64,000 nucleotides of DNA from an uncultured Bacteroidia bacterium (GTDB lineage Bacteria; Bacteroidota; Bacteroidia; Bacteroidales; F082). The position numbers and the translations under genes were made by a program. Positions 47,490-56,501 of the stretch are shown piece after piece. Every line of letters begins with the position of its first letter. Position 1 is the first letter of the stretch. The DNA is taken from positions 62,001-126,000 of the forward strand of contig CADADR010000001.1 in NCBI GenBank assembly GCA_902786745.1, read 5' to 3'. Under the pieces are notes generated by a model that did not search any database, had not been told where the DNA came from, and worked only from the letters and a program-made list of their open reading frames with translations.

Positions 47490-48746
47490 TTAGGATTCGA
47501 ACTTTTTGAAGATCAAGGTGGCATTTTGGCCGCCAAATCCGAATGAGTTGGACAAGGCGTAGTGGATGTCGCGCTTGCGGGCTTTATGGAAAGTGAAGTC
47601 GAGACGCGAGTCGATGTTCGGGTCGTCGTCGAAGTGGTTGATGGTGGGCGGGATGATGCCATTCTTCAGCGCCAGGATGCTGGCGATGGCTTCCACCGCA
47701 CCGGCACCGCCCAAAAGGTGACCCGTCATGGATTTGGTGGAGTTGATGCTGATGTTATAGGCATGCTCACCAAACACCTCTTTGATGGCGATAGGTTCGG
47801 CCACGTCGCCTGCAGGCGTCGAAGTGCCGTGGGTGTTGATGTGGTCGATGACCTCGGGGGTGATTTCCGCATCAGCCAAGGCGCGTCTCATGCTCAAGAT
47901 GCCACCCTTACCTTCGGGATGCGGAGCCGTGATGTGATAGGCGTCGGCTGAGGCACCACCACCGACGATCTCAGCGTAGATCTTAGCGCCACGGGCAACG
48001 GCATGTTCATACTCTTCCAACACGATGCTACCAGCGCCTTCGCCCATGACGAAACCGTCGCGATTGAGGTCGAAGGGGCGTGAGGCGGTCATAAAGTCGT
48101 CGTTGCGCGTCGACAGGGCGTGCATCGAGTTGAAGCCGCCGATGCCGCATTCGCCAATGGCTGCACCAGCACCGCCGGCCACGAAAACCTTGCTCTTACC
48201 GTAACGGATGTAGTTGAACGCCTCCATAATGGCATGGGCCGAAGAGGCACAAGCCGACACCGTGGAGAAGTTGGGACCACAGAAGCCGTATTTGATGGAT
48301 ATGACACCACTCGGCATGTTGGCAATGAACTTGGTGATGAGGAAGGGGCTGAAACGCGGTGTGCCGTCGCCTTCAAGGAAGAACTCCTTCATTTCGTTGA
48401 AGAAATGGTTGACGCCACCGATACCCGAAGTCAGAAGCACACCCACATCGTCGAAGTCGGTGTTTTCTGGCGTGATGCCCGAGTCGGCGATGGCCTCGTC
48501 GGCGGCCACGATGTCGAACTGGGCGAACAAGTCGTATTTGCGCACGGTCTTCTTGTCGAAGAAGTCGTCAGGGTTGTAGCCCTTCACCTCGCACGCAAAA
48601 TGCGTCTTGTATAAAGTGGAATCGAAACGGGTAATCTCACCGGCTCCGTTTTTACCATTCACTAATCCTTCCCAGAAATCCTTGACAGTGTTTCCGATGG
48701 GGGTGATGGCACCCAGGCCTGTGACAACTACGCGCTTCGATTCCAT
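47490..48746 (-). CDS. fabF: Beta-ketoacyl-ACP synthase II
   Basis: A 418-residue FabF that elongates acyl-ACP with malonyl-ACP. The Cys-His-His triad lies in STVSACASSAHA, NTHGTSTPAGD and KSMTGHLLGGAG. The NSFGFGGQNATLIF motif is at the C-terminus, and the start MESKRVVVTGLGAITPIG is typical. It sits between acpP (33 bp upstream) and rnc. Confidence 0.97.
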   Translation of the reverse strand: MESKRVVVTGLGAITPIGNTVKDFWEGLVNGKNGAGEITRFDSTLYKTHFACEVKGYNPDDFFDKKTVRKYDLFAQFDIVAADEAIADSGITPENTDFDDVGVLLTSGIGGVNHFFNEMKEFFLEGDGTPRFSPFLITKFIANMPSGVISIKYGFCGPNFSTVSACASSAHAIMEAFNYIRYGKSKVFVAGGAGAAIGECGIGGFNSMHALSTRNDDFMTASRPFDLNRDGFVMGEGAGSIVLEEYEHAVARGAKIYAEIVGGGASADAYHITAPHPEGKGGILSMRRALADAEITPEVIDHINTHGTSTPAGDVAEPIAIKEVFGEHAYNISINSTKSMTGHLLGGAGAVEAIASILALKNGIIPPTINHFDDDPNIDSRLDFTFHKARKRDIHYALSNSFGFGGQNATLIFKKFES

Positions 48747-48779
48747 TATTAAGTTTATTGGTTTCTAAAAATGCTGAAA

Positions 48780-49025
48780 TCAATTGTTTTCAGCACGCAT
48801 CTTTTCGATAAGTCTGACGACATCACCGACGGTGACGATGCTTTCCTGCTGGTCGTCCGGGATGGAGAGGTTGAAGCTCTTTTCAAATTCCATCATCAGT
48901 TCGACGGTGTCCAGAGAATCGGCACCCAGGTCGTTGGTGAAGCTAGCATCCATTGTGACTTCTGAAGGATCAACGCCAAGCTTTTCGGCAATGATCGGAA
49001 CGATTTCATTCAAAATTTCTGACAT
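48780..49025 (-). CDS. acpP: Acyl carrier protein
   Basis: An 81-residue acidic four-helix carrier. The phosphopantetheine attachment Ser is in [12 protein letters not shown] (near residue 37). The start is [10 protein letters not shown] (49025), three codons after an alternative Met. It carries the growing fatty acyl chain for FabF directly downstream. A -7 element (TACCTTTGC on the minus strand) lies at 49069-49077, giving a short leader. Confidence 0.97.
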   Translation of the reverse strand: MSEILNEIVPIIAEKLGVDPSEVTMDASFTNDLGADSLDTVELMMEFEKSFNLSIPDDQQESIVTVGDVVRLIEKMRAENN

Positions 49026-49068
49026 AGTTTTCAATTTTTAGTGAATAAATTATTACTCGTTTTCGGCG

Positions 49069-49077
49069 GCAAAGGTA
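49069..49077 (-). promoter_or_regulatory. -7 promoter element of acpP-fabF-rnc
   Basis: The minus strand reads TACCTTTGC, 43 bp before the acpP start, with TTG about 18 bp further upstream. Confidence 0.6.
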
Positions 49078-49143
49078 CAACTTTTTTTTATAACAAGCAT
49101 TATTTTGCATTTTTTGAGCAATAATCGTACCATACCTCTTTAA

Positions 49144-49863
49144 TTAAAAAAGGTTTACGATGCCTCTGAAAATAATGAAATAGGCACCGCAAAGCATCAA
49201 GAGGACGCCTGCTATCTTATTCATCAAAGCGGTGCGGTCGGGGTTGAGGAACTTTTTCAAGCGTGACGCGCCCCAAGCCTTAAGCAACTCCACAGCCAAT
49301 GTGGTGCCCAAGACGATGGCAAAGAAGACGATTGTGCTCAGCTTGTTGCCACCCATATTGCCTGCCACCATGGCAACGGCCGAGAACCAGAAGATCCAGA
49401 CGAAAGGATTCAAGATGTTGAGCACGAATCCCTTGCCAAGGAAGACGAACCAAGCGGGCTTGTCGCTAGCGTTTTTCATGATCTCTTGCGAGCGTTTCTC
49501 TATCATCTCTTCCCTGCCTTTCACTTTTCGTCGATAGGTGAAGATGCCGAACAGCAACAGGATGATGCCGGCTCCGATGCAGGCCAACGAGGCTTCGAAC
49601 TGTGACCGCATCACCACCTGCACCGAGGTCAAGATGCAAAGGGAGATGACCATGGCATCGTTGAGGATGACGCCGATGGCGAACCATGCGGCCGACCTGG
49701 CACCACGATGAAGGCTGGTCTGCACCAGCGTGATGAACGCAGGACCCATATTGACGATGACGGCAAGAAACAGTCCGATCAAGATGGCCCACAATAGGAA
49801 ACTGAACGATCCGATGCGGCTAAATTCAGGCATTTTGTCGAAAATATCAGGCGCATTTTCCAT
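49144..49863 (-). CDS. LysE family amino-acid exporter
   Basis: A 239-residue membrane protein with about six helices. The first helix region (AILIGLFLAVIVNMGPAFITLVQTSL) and GARSAAWFAIGVILNDAMVI match the LysE/RhtB start, where the family's GPN motif is GPA here. The C-terminal helices end in KIAGVLLMLCGAYFI. These proteins export amino acids; the substrate is not predictable. It follows the GH3 gene by 12 bp on the same strand, so the two are probably co-transcribed. Confidence 0.82.
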   Translation of the reverse strand: MENAPDIFDKMPEFSRIGSFSFLLWAILIGLFLAVIVNMGPAFITLVQTSLHRGARSAAWFAIGVILNDAMVISLCILTSVQVVMRSQFEASLACIGAGIILLLFGIFTYRRKVKGREEMIEKRSQEIMKNASDKPAWFVFLGKGFVLNILNPFVWIFWFSAVAMVAGNMGGNKLSTIVFFAIVLGTTLAVELLKAWGASRLKKFLNPDRTALMNKIAGVLLMLCGAYFIIFRGIVNLF

Positions 49864-49875
49864 GACACATCGGTT

Positions 49876-51468
49876 TTATTCTTTCAAACTTTTGACATAG
49901 GCTTCCCACATCTCCAGACGTTTGCCTTTCATCACGCGGGGGAACTTGGTGGCGCCACCCCATTTGCCGATCTTCTGCTCCATGAACTCGTAGAAATGTT
50001 TGGTGGGCAGCACGTCGACAAACAACTCTTTGATGGCTTGGGTGCGTTCCACGGCATAGTCGTCGTTCAGCTTGCAAAGGTTCTCGTCGATGAGTTTCAA
50101 GGCCTGCTGCTTGTCGATAGGCTCATCACAGCCCAGATACCAATGGTGGGCATACATCGTTTCGTGGCGGATGCCAGCCACCGTAAACTCCGTGATGTTG
50201 ACCCCCAGCTGCTCCGCCATCATGTCGACGGCACGGGTCATATTGTCCTGCGAGAGATGCTCGCCCGTGATGCTCAAAAACTGCTTGGTACGTCCCGTGA
50301 TGACGATTTCGCAGTCCTCCGTGTCGAGGAACTTGATGGTGTCGCCGATGAGGTAACGCCATGTGCCCGCACAGGTGGAGAGCAGCAAGGCATAATCCTG
50401 GTCCGCCTTCACCTCCGAGAGCAACAACGTCTTGGGATGCTCCACGATGTTGCCATCCTCGTCGAAGTTCTCCTCATCGAAGGGCACAAACTCGAAATAG
50501 ATACCGTTGTCGACCAACAGCTGCATGACGCGTCTCTTCAGGTCGACTTGATAGGCGATATAGCCTTCAGAGGCCAAGTAGCTTTCAACATAAATCACCT
50601 CCTTGCCAAAGATGCGCTCAAAGCTCTTCTCATAGGGTCCGAAAGCCACGCCGCTATGCACATACACCATCAGGTTGGGCCAGATGTCGTGGATGGTCTT
50701 CAGGTTATATTCCTTGATGATTCGCTCCAACAGGATCTGTACCCAAGCCGGCACGCCCACGATGACACCGATGTCCCACTTGGGGGCGGCCTTCACCATG
50801 AGGTCCATCTTCTCGGCCCAGTCCTTCACCTTTGAGATCTTCTGTCCAGGCTTGTAGAAAGCCTCAAACCACGACGGGATCTTTCCGGCCGAGATGCCCG
50901 AGAGGTCGCCAGCGTAATAGCCAAACTCCTCATTATACTGCAAGTCGGTGCTGCCACCAATCATTAGTACACCGCGGCTGTAGAAACTCAAAGGGAAGTC
51001 GTAGCGGGTGGCTGACACCAGCTGGCGGATGCTAGCACGGGTAATCTTATTATTCAGGCCACGGGTGACGGGGATGTATTTGCTGGCCGCCTCCGAGGTG
51101 CCCGAGCTGAGGGCGAAATACTTGATCTTGCCGGGCCAAGCCACATTACGCATGCCTTTCAAATTGAGATGCCACCACTCGTCGTGCATCTTGTTGTAGT
51201 CGAAAACGGGAACCCGCTTGCGGAACTCCTCCATGATGTCTCTCGAGAGCAATATCTCGTCAAAATGATAGAATTTGCCGAACTCGGTGAATTGGGCCTT
51301 GGTCAGCAACTTGCGCAACTCACGCCTCTGGGCGCGGATGGGGTCGGTGTGGTTTTGACGAATCTCAACAGGAATATTCTTAATCTCTGCCGCAGCCTTC
51401 ACAACGGCTCCCAAAACAGGGACCGGCATCAATTTCTTCAAATTTCTTTTTAATATAGGACGTTTCAT
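49876..51468 (-). CDS. GH3-family acyl-acid amido synthetase
   Basis: A 530-residue ANL-superfamily member of the GH3 type, named after plant auxin-responsive proteins, which adenylate a carboxylic acid and join it to an amino acid. Family landmarks: YFALSSGTSEAASKYIPVT (P-loop-like, about 113-131), NLMVYVHSGVAFGPY, YVESYLASEGYIAYQ, and SITGEHLSQDNMTRA for ATP/AMP contacts. The bacterial substrates are unknown. Divergent -7 elements (minus TATCTTTGC at 51488-51496 for this gene; plus TATTTTTGC at 51539-51547 for the next) lie in the spacer. Confidence 0.88.
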   Translation of the reverse strand: MKRPILKRNLKKLMPVPVLGAVVKAAAEIKNIPVEIRQNHTDPIRAQRRELRKLLTKAQFTEFGKFYHFDEILLSRDIMEEFRKRVPVFDYNKMHDEWWHLNLKGMRNVAWPGKIKYFALSSGTSEAASKYIPVTRGLNNKITRASIRQLVSATRYDFPLSFYSRGVLMIGGSTDLQYNEEFGYYAGDLSGISAGKIPSWFEAFYKPGQKISKVKDWAEKMDLMVKAAPKWDIGVIVGVPAWVQILLERIIKEYNLKTIHDIWPNLMVYVHSGVAFGPYEKSFERIFGKEVIYVESYLASEGYIAYQVDLKRRVMQLLVDNGIYFEFVPFDEENFDEDGNIVEHPKTLLLSEVKADQDYALLLSTCAGTWRYLIGDTIKFLDTEDCEIVITGRTKQFLSITGEHLSQDNMTRAVDMMAEQLGVNITEFTVAGIRHETMYAHHWYLGCDEPIDKQQALKLIDENLCKLNDDYAVERTQAIKELFVDVLPTKHFYEFMEQKIGKWGGATKFPRVMKGKRLEMWEAYVKSLKE

Positions 51469-51487
51469 CTTGCTAACTAAATGGACT

Positions 51488-51547
51488 GCAAAGATACAAA
51501 AAGAAAGACAATAACTATCTATGAAAACAGAAAAGCACTATTTTTGC
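51488..51547. promoter_or_regulatory. Divergent promoter pair between the GH3 gene and the beta-helix gene
   Basis: Minus-strand TATCTTTGC at 51488-51496 serves GH3. Plus-strand TATTTTTGC at 51539-51547 serves the secreted beta-helix protein, 29 bases before its ATG. Confidence 0.6.
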
Positions 51548-51575
51548 AACTTACAAACTCAATCCTGTTGTAACA

Positions 51576-53159
51576 ATGAGAATTAAACTGTTATTTGCTT
51601 TCTTGCTTTGCAGCCTCTTCGCCAAAGCACAAACCATCGAAGTGTCGGGGCCTCAGTCGGGCCGTTGGGAAGCCGACACCATCTTGATAATCAACAATGT
51701 CGTCGTTCAAGACTCGTTGAACATCATGCCGGGAACCACGGTGCTGTTTGACGGATTTTTCAATATCACAGTCGAGAACGATGCCATGCTGAATGCCCTC
51801 GGCACACAAAACGACTCCATCCTCTTCACCGTGGCCGACACAACAGGTTTTTCTATCTTCAACTCGGGTCGTGGTGGATGGAACGGCATTCTATTGGAAA
51901 AGGCGGGGCGTTGCAGGTTCGACTACTGCCGCTTCCAATACGGAAAGGCCGCTCTGGATAGCGACCAAGATGGCGGTGCACTGCGTATCTTCAACAGCCA
52001 AGATGTGGAACTCAGCCACTGCACCTTGTTCTGCAACTTCTCGCGCGAACACGGCGGCGCCTTGAATGCCGAAGACTCTAAAGTGGTGATACACGATTGC
52101 AACATAAACAACAATCTGAATTACAGCCGAATAGATACCATCTATTTCATGTATGGCGGTGGATTGCGATTCCTGAAATGCGAGGTGGAAATCACCAAGA
52201 CCGATTTCCTTAACAACTATGGCGAATCGGCCATCGGCGGTGCCTTGAGTATCGACAGCTGCGTGGCGAGAATCGACCGCTGCCGTTTTGAATACAACTA
52301 TGGCATCAACGGAGCGGGATTGTACATAATGCGATGCTTCGACAACCCGTGCACCATCACCAACTCACTCTTTGCCAACAACACCTCGGGGCATTTCGGA
52401 GGTGGTTTGGCCATCAGCGACTCCTCGCCTTTGGTCAGCAACCTAACCGTTGTGAACAACCATTCCATCGGCGTCAACTGTGGCGGCATGTTCTTTTATC
52501 AGTACAGCTCGCCCGCAATCTTTAATTGTATCGTCTACGGCAACAGCAATCAGACCCCGCTTGATGAACCCGTCCAGATGTGGTCGTGGACCTTTGAGGG
52601 TTATGCACCGGAATTCCATAACTGCTTGGTGCAATACGGATTTGAAAACATCTCGAACCATGAAGCCATCACGGTTTATGAAAACTGCCTTGACGAAGAC
52701 CCGCTATTTAGTGGATTAGCTCCTAACGAGTATACCATTGGGGCCGACAGCCCATGCTTCAACGCTGGCTCCCCCGACACGCCTGCCGAAGTCCTTGAAG
52801 GTTTTGATTTGGCCGGACAATCTCGAGTGTATGGTGGAGTAATTGACATTGGTGCCTACGAGGTGGACCCAAATGGTGTTATGGAAAACACAGAAAATGA
52901 GAATCAAATCCGTATTATAGGCAACCCTATTACAGCTTCAAGCTATGCCGAAATCGAATGTGAAAGCACTTGCAACTTGTTTGCCAAGATCTATTCCGTT
53001 GACGGAAAACTTTTGGTCAACAAGAATTTAGAAAAAGCCCAAATTGGCATCAATCGTATCGAGATTGGAGAATGGTTCCAAAACTTGTCAAGTGGGTCTT
53101 ATTTGCTCGTTATCCAAGCCGCAGCAAGAACCCATGTCGCGAAGGTCGTCAAACCTTGA
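51576..53159 (+). CDS. Secreted right-handed beta-helix protein with T9SS sorting domain
   Basis: A 527-residue protein with a signal peptide (ending LFAKAQT). The body (about 30-430) has many short strand-turn repeats rich in Asn, Gly and Asp (for example GGALNAEDSKVVIHDCNINNN, GGLAISDSSPLVSNLTVVNN), as in parallel beta-helix pectate-lyase/choice-of-anchor proteins. Residues from about 445 are a type IX secretion C-terminal domain (NPITAS..., YSVDGKLLVN, LSSGSYLLVIQ, ending in a basic tail). Such proteins are exported to the surface and bind glycans or act as lyases. It overlaps the end of the convergent gene at 53149 by 11 bp. Confidence 0.82.
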   Translation: MRIKLLFAFLLCSLFAKAQTIEVSGPQSGRWEADTILIINNVVVQDSLNIMPGTTVLFDGFFNITVENDAMLNALGTQNDSILFTVADTTGFSIFNSGRGGWNGILLEKAGRCRFDYCRFQYGKAALDSDQDGGALRIFNSQDVELSHCTLFCNFSREHGGALNAEDSKVVIHDCNINNNLNYSRIDTIYFMYGGGLRFLKCEVEITKTDFLNNYGESAIGGALSIDSCVARIDRCRFEYNYGINGAGLYIMRCFDNPCTITNSLFANNTSGHFGGGLAISDSSPLVSNLTVVNNHSIGVNCGGMFFYQYSSPAIFNCIVYGNSNQTPLDEPVQMWSWTFEGYAPEFHNCLVQYGFENISNHEAITVYENCLDEDPLFSGLAPNEYTIGADSPCFNAGSPDTPAEVLEGFDLAGQSRVYGGVIDIGAYEVDPNGVMENTENENQIRIIGNPITASSYAEIECESTCNLFAKIYSVDGKLLVNKNLEKAQIGINRIEIGEWFQNLSSGSYLLVIQAAARTHVAKVVKP

Positions 53160-53775
53160 TGGCATCGTCGTAAAAAGAGCGGCGTTGCTCTTGGCTGATC
53201 TTTATTTTACGGTAACGGCCCGTTTCAAGGTCGCAATCAAACAAAGTCTGAATTTGTGAGATGAAGAGCCGCGAATAGAGGCGGTTCTGATAGGCCTGTT
53301 TTTCCATCATGAAGGCGATGGTCTGCTTGATTTGGTCGAGGTCGAGATCTTCCTTGGTGAAGACGAAGAGACCAAACTCGTGGAAGTCGCCGTAGAAGCC
53401 GTCGTTCACCTTGTTCATCTTGATTTCGAGGATACGTTTCAGGGGCAAAGCCAGTGACCAGTATTCGTACTCGTTGCGGCCGATGATGCTGCCGTCGCCC
53501 AAACCGTAGGCATAACCGCTTTGGTTGATGTGAAGCAAATCCTCGGCATTCACCTCTTTGACGTCCTCACCCGCCATCTCGTTGACTAGGGCGTTGGCCA
53601 CGTTCTTGTTTTCGCGGATGGCTCGCGTCACCTCGATACCGATGCCTTGTTCCTCATCCTGTAGGTCGGGCCGGTCGCGGTTGACCAGATGGGCATAATG
53701 CTCACCCAGCAATGTCGCCAGCGAGACCATGGCATAACGCTCAAAGAAACAAGTATCGAACTTCGGATTCAGCAT
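53149..53775 (-). CDS. Unrecognised conserved cytosolic protein
   Basis: A 208-residue protein with no leader or membrane helix; family not recognised. It opens MLNPKFDTCFFERYAMVSLATLLG, contains YWSLALPLKRILEIKMNK and a DQIKQTIAFMMEKQAYQNR helix. Acidic clusters (DEEQGIGIEVTRAIREN, EDLLHINQSG) lie in the first half. Gene order places it downstream of two T9SS cargo genes, perhaps on their transcript; the protein itself has no sorting domain. The 3' end overlaps the convergent beta-helix gene. Confidence 0.6.
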   Translation of the reverse strand: MLNPKFDTCFFERYAMVSLATLLGEHYAHLVNRDRPDLQDEEQGIGIEVTRAIRENKNVANALVNEMAGEDVKEVNAEDLLHINQSGYAYGLGDGSIIGRNEYEYWSLALPLKRILEIKMNKVNDGFYGDFHEFGLFVFTKEDLDLDQIKQTIAFMMEKQAYQNRLYSRLFISQIQTLFDCDLETGRYRKIKISQEQRRSFYDDAIKV

Positions 53776-53787
53776 CGCTTGTTGAGT

Positions 53788-54891
53788 TTACTTTGTTAGC
53801 AAAAGCTTTTGTGCAGCGCCGTTTTCGTCTTTGATGAAATACAAGCCTTCGGGGAGGTCGCCCAAGTTGATTTGGTTAGTGCCAGCTTCCAACGCGAACT
53901 TGGCCACGCAACGGCCATTGACATCCATCACCTCAAGGTTGGTGGCATCTTCCACTTTGATGGTGAAGCAGCCTGAGGTCGGATTGGGCCAAAGATTGAG
54001 TTGTTTGGTCTCGGGTTCGACAATGCCTACATTGCCACCTCCATCGCCAACGAAAAACTTATGGATTTCGGTCATATAGCCGATGTCGTATTGGGATTCG
54101 CTATGGTACCAGCTATGGTTGCCACCGATGACCTTGATATGCTGCAGTTCGGCATCGCCCTCGTAGGTGTAGCGCACAAACAACAAGCCGTCGTTTTTGA
54201 GGTCGGGGAAGGTGTCGATGACGGGTTCGTCCACACAATGGTTGGCGTTTTTCCAATACTCAATAATGGCATCGGCGCCGAGGCCGAGATTACCGAAGTA
54301 TTGCGAGGTACCGCTATAACCTACCACGGGGTCGGCCGTGCCGTGGATATAGAGCATACGCACGGGCGCCACCGCCGTGTGGTTAGCCATGGAATGGGTA
54401 ATCAGTCCGCTGACGGGCGCGCAAGCCGTGATGCGGTCGCCGTGTTCAATGGCCATGCGATGCGACATGAAACCGCCCATGGAGAAGCCTGTGAAGAAGA
54501 CACTATCGAGGTTTAAGTGGTATGGCTCAACCAGCGAATCAAGAAGCGCCATCAAGAAGCCCGAGTCATCGGTATTGCTCGCATTCAAGCCTGCATTCCA
54601 CATCGTCCCCGATCCCTCGTCTCGGGCTTGCGGAATAACAATTGTCCATTCAAACTGATCCGCAATTTGTTGGAAATGAAACTCATTGTCGACGTGGGTG
54701 ATGTTGTCGGTCCAGCCATGAAGGAAATACAGTACAGGGGTAGTCGTCTTATCAGTATGCTGCGGCGACCTCACCAGGTATTGCCGCTGAATGCCTTGCC
54801 ATTCAAAAGTCTGAATCTGGGAGAAAAGCTGATTGCAAAGCAGTAAAAGAGCAGATAATCCACTGATTTTAAGTATATTTCTCGTTTTCAT
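53788..54891 (-). CDS. Secreted alpha/beta-hydrolase (PHB-depolymerase/feruloyl-esterase-like) with T9SS sorting domain
   Basis: A 367-residue exported esterase. Signal peptide to about residue 26. The nucleophile elbow is GFSMGGFMSH (Ser near 145). The oxyanion region is YFLHGWTDN, the acidic residue is in IHGTADPVVGYSG, and a catalytic His is in IGGNHSWYHS near 255. Family 1 of this fold cleaves esters in plant cell walls or polyesters; the substrate is unknown. The C-terminal 75 residues (LWPNPTSGCFTIKV, LPEGLYFIKDENG, ending LLTK) form a type A T9SS sorting signal, so it is attached to or released from the cell surface. Minus-strand TATCTTTGC at 54919-54927 is the probable promoter. Confidence 0.85.
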   Translation of the reverse strand: MKTRNILKISGLSALLLLCNQLFSQIQTFEWQGIQRQYLVRSPQHTDKTTTPVLYFLHGWTDNITHVDNEFHFQQIADQFEWTIVIPQARDEGSGTMWNAGLNASNTDDSGFLMALLDSLVEPYHLNLDSVFFTGFSMGGFMSHRMAIEHGDRITACAPVSGLITHSMANHTAVAPVRMLYIHGTADPVVGYSGTSQYFGNLGLGADAIIEYWKNANHCVDEPVIDTFPDLKNDGLLFVRYTYEGDAELQHIKVIGGNHSWYHSESQYDIGYMTEIHKFFVGDGGGNVGIVEPETKQLNLWPNPTSGCFTIKVEDATNLEVMDVNGRCVAKFALEAGTNQINLGDLPEGLYFIKDENGAAQKLLLTK

Positions 54892-54918
54892 AGTGATAAG
54901 AGTTATAGATTATTTTGG

Positions 54919-54927
54919 GCAAAGATA
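54919..54927 (-). promoter_or_regulatory. -7 promoter element of the secreted esterase gene
   Basis: The minus strand reads TATCTTTGC, 28 bp before the ATG at 54891. Confidence 0.55.
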
Positions 54928-54936
54928 CACTTTTTC

Positions 54937-55977
54937 TTATTGCTTGACAATTCTTTCCACTACAATTCCTTGCCGGGTAATTACCTTGAGAAGATAGATA
55001 CCCGAGGGCAATCCTTCCAAAGAAAGACGGGTTGTACCATTGGCCTTTTTGTTCCAAAGGAGACGGCCTTCGGTGCCATATAAGAAGGTATCGGCCATAG
55101 CCTCTTGGGACATGTGAAGCGTCACTTCATCATGGGTAGGATTAGGACTGACATTGATTTCAAAACCCTGTCTTTCGGAAGGCAGCACATACGGATCGGG
55201 CCGTTGCCATTTCCAGAGCGAGTCGTACACCACCTCATGCACAGCTGAGCGGATAATGCCAGCCGTCTTCATGCCCAAACCTGCCTCGTAGGTGATGCTG
55301 TCGGGGTCGCGGCCAAACATCATGGTATAGAAAGCGCAGGCAGCGGCATAGCTACCCGCAAGAGAGGGATGGCTTTCGTCGGGCATATAAAGCTCTATTT
55401 CACCATGTGTATCGCGGAGATAGTGCCAAACACGCCCCACGGGGCACACCGAGGCATCGTTGGTCTCCGCCATATACATATAACGTGCATAAAGTAGGCT
55501 ATCCATGCCCTCGTAGGTGCTCATCATGGGATACATCGGGCCAAACTCCGTGTCGCCGTTCTTACGGCCCCAGGTCATGTAAAACATGACCTCGCTATCA
55601 GGATTGAAGGCATAGGTGGAATCCACCAATTGCTTCGCAAAAGGATAGACCATCTCCTCAACCATCTCAATGGGGAAAGCAGGCAGCTGGCTTTGCTCCT
55701 GCAGCACCACGAAATCCCATCCGCCTTGACAAATCTTGTCCATCGAAGCATTGGAGCAGTGCAACTCAAAGGTACAAGCACCAGGGGTATTACTCGCATA
55801 AACCAGCTCATCGCCCATGCTTTGCGCGATGTCAGCCACCATCCGAGGCAAGTCGTTGACCGATGTGTAACTGTTGCCCGCAAAAAATGCGCGACGACTC
55901 TGTTGCCCCCACGAAGGCAGACATAAAAACGCAAACAAAGCAATTAAAACGGCCGTTTTTGTAGCACTGTTCTTCAT
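54937..55977 (-). CDS. Secreted SGNH/GDSL-type protein (DUF4886-like) with T9SS sorting domain
   Basis: A 346-residue exported protein. The ATG at 55977 overlaps the ancestral stop of the upstream GNAT frame (ATGA) and opens a signal peptide (LPSWGQQ). SGNH block I is FFAGNSYTSV (Ser near residue 39) and the closing DESHPSLAGSY holds the Asp/His pair. The family hydrolyses esters or acetyl groups on carbohydrates in studied relatives. The C-terminal part (SPNPTHDEVTLHM, LPSGIYLLKVITRQG, IVKQ) is a T9SS type A signal. With the two neighbouring cargo genes it forms a small surface-enzyme cluster. Confidence 0.82.
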   Translation of the reverse strand: MKNSATKTAVLIALFAFLCLPSWGQQSRRAFFAGNSYTSVNDLPRMVADIAQSMGDELVYASNTPGACTFELHCSNASMDKICQGGWDFVVLQEQSQLPAFPIEMVEEMVYPFAKQLVDSTYAFNPDSEVMFYMTWGRKNGDTEFGPMYPMMSTYEGMDSLLYARYMYMAETNDASVCPVGRVWHYLRDTHGEIELYMPDESHPSLAGSYAAACAFYTMMFGRDPDSITYEAGLGMKTAGIIRSAVHEVVYDSLWKWQRPDPYVLPSERQGFEINVSPNPTHDEVTLHMSQEAMADTFLYGTEGRLLWNKKANGTTRLSLEGLPSGIYLLKVITRQGIVVERIVKQ

Positions 55978-56494
55978 CGTACAATCTCCAATCTCATCAC
56001 TCGTGTCGGTTTTGTCGTGCCCGTCAGTTTCTCGTCGATGCAGGTCTCGCCAGTAGGCTTGAAACCGCATTTCTCCATCACTTTTCCTGAAGCGGGATTG
56101 TCGAAGTAATGGCTGCTGATCAGTATTTTATGTCGGTGGTCTTACGGATATGGTCAAGCATTAATTCAAGTGCCTCCGTGCAGATGCCTTGGTTCCAGTA
56201 GGGTTTGCCGACCCAGTAACCGATTAGAGGCTCACCTTCGCGGGCTGGGAGATTGCTTTCAGGCGCAGGCAGATAGCCTATCGCGCCGATGGCCTCGCCT
56301 GTCGCCTTGAGTTCAATGGCCCAGTTGATGTCGCTATGAAACACTGTGTGGATAATCTCAAGGCTCTCCTCTACACTCTTATGCGGGGGCCAGCCGGCGC
56401 GAGGACCCACGTCGGGGTCGGAGGCATATTTGAAAAGTGCCGCTGCGTCATCGTCGCGCCAGGGGCGGAGTAGGATTCTTTCGGTTTCCATCAT
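55974..56494 (-). pseudogene. GNAT acetyltransferase (RimJ/RimL type), frameshifted
   Basis: The gene starts MMETERILLRPWRDDDAAAL and reads as a normal RimJ/RimL-type N-acetyltransferase (ligand loop at IGYWVGKPYWNQGICTEAL) until ...RKTTDIKY, where it hits a stop at 56120. In another frame directly after, the missing C-terminus continues: LISSHYFDNPASGKVMEKC, GFKPTGETCIDEKLTG, ending in TGA at 55974. One lost base (or two gained) near 56120-56128 would restore one 173-residue protein that overlaps the following gene by ATGA. Either a recent mutation or an assembly error. Confidence 0.85.
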
Positions 56495-56501
56495 AACTTA
56501 A

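Noticed and set aside
54605..54640. CCCGATCCCTCGTCTCGGGC stretch in the secreted esterase, resembling a dispersed repeat
   Set aside because: Only one copy seen, arms are imperfect, and the encoded PQARDEGSG can be a normal loop of the enzyme.
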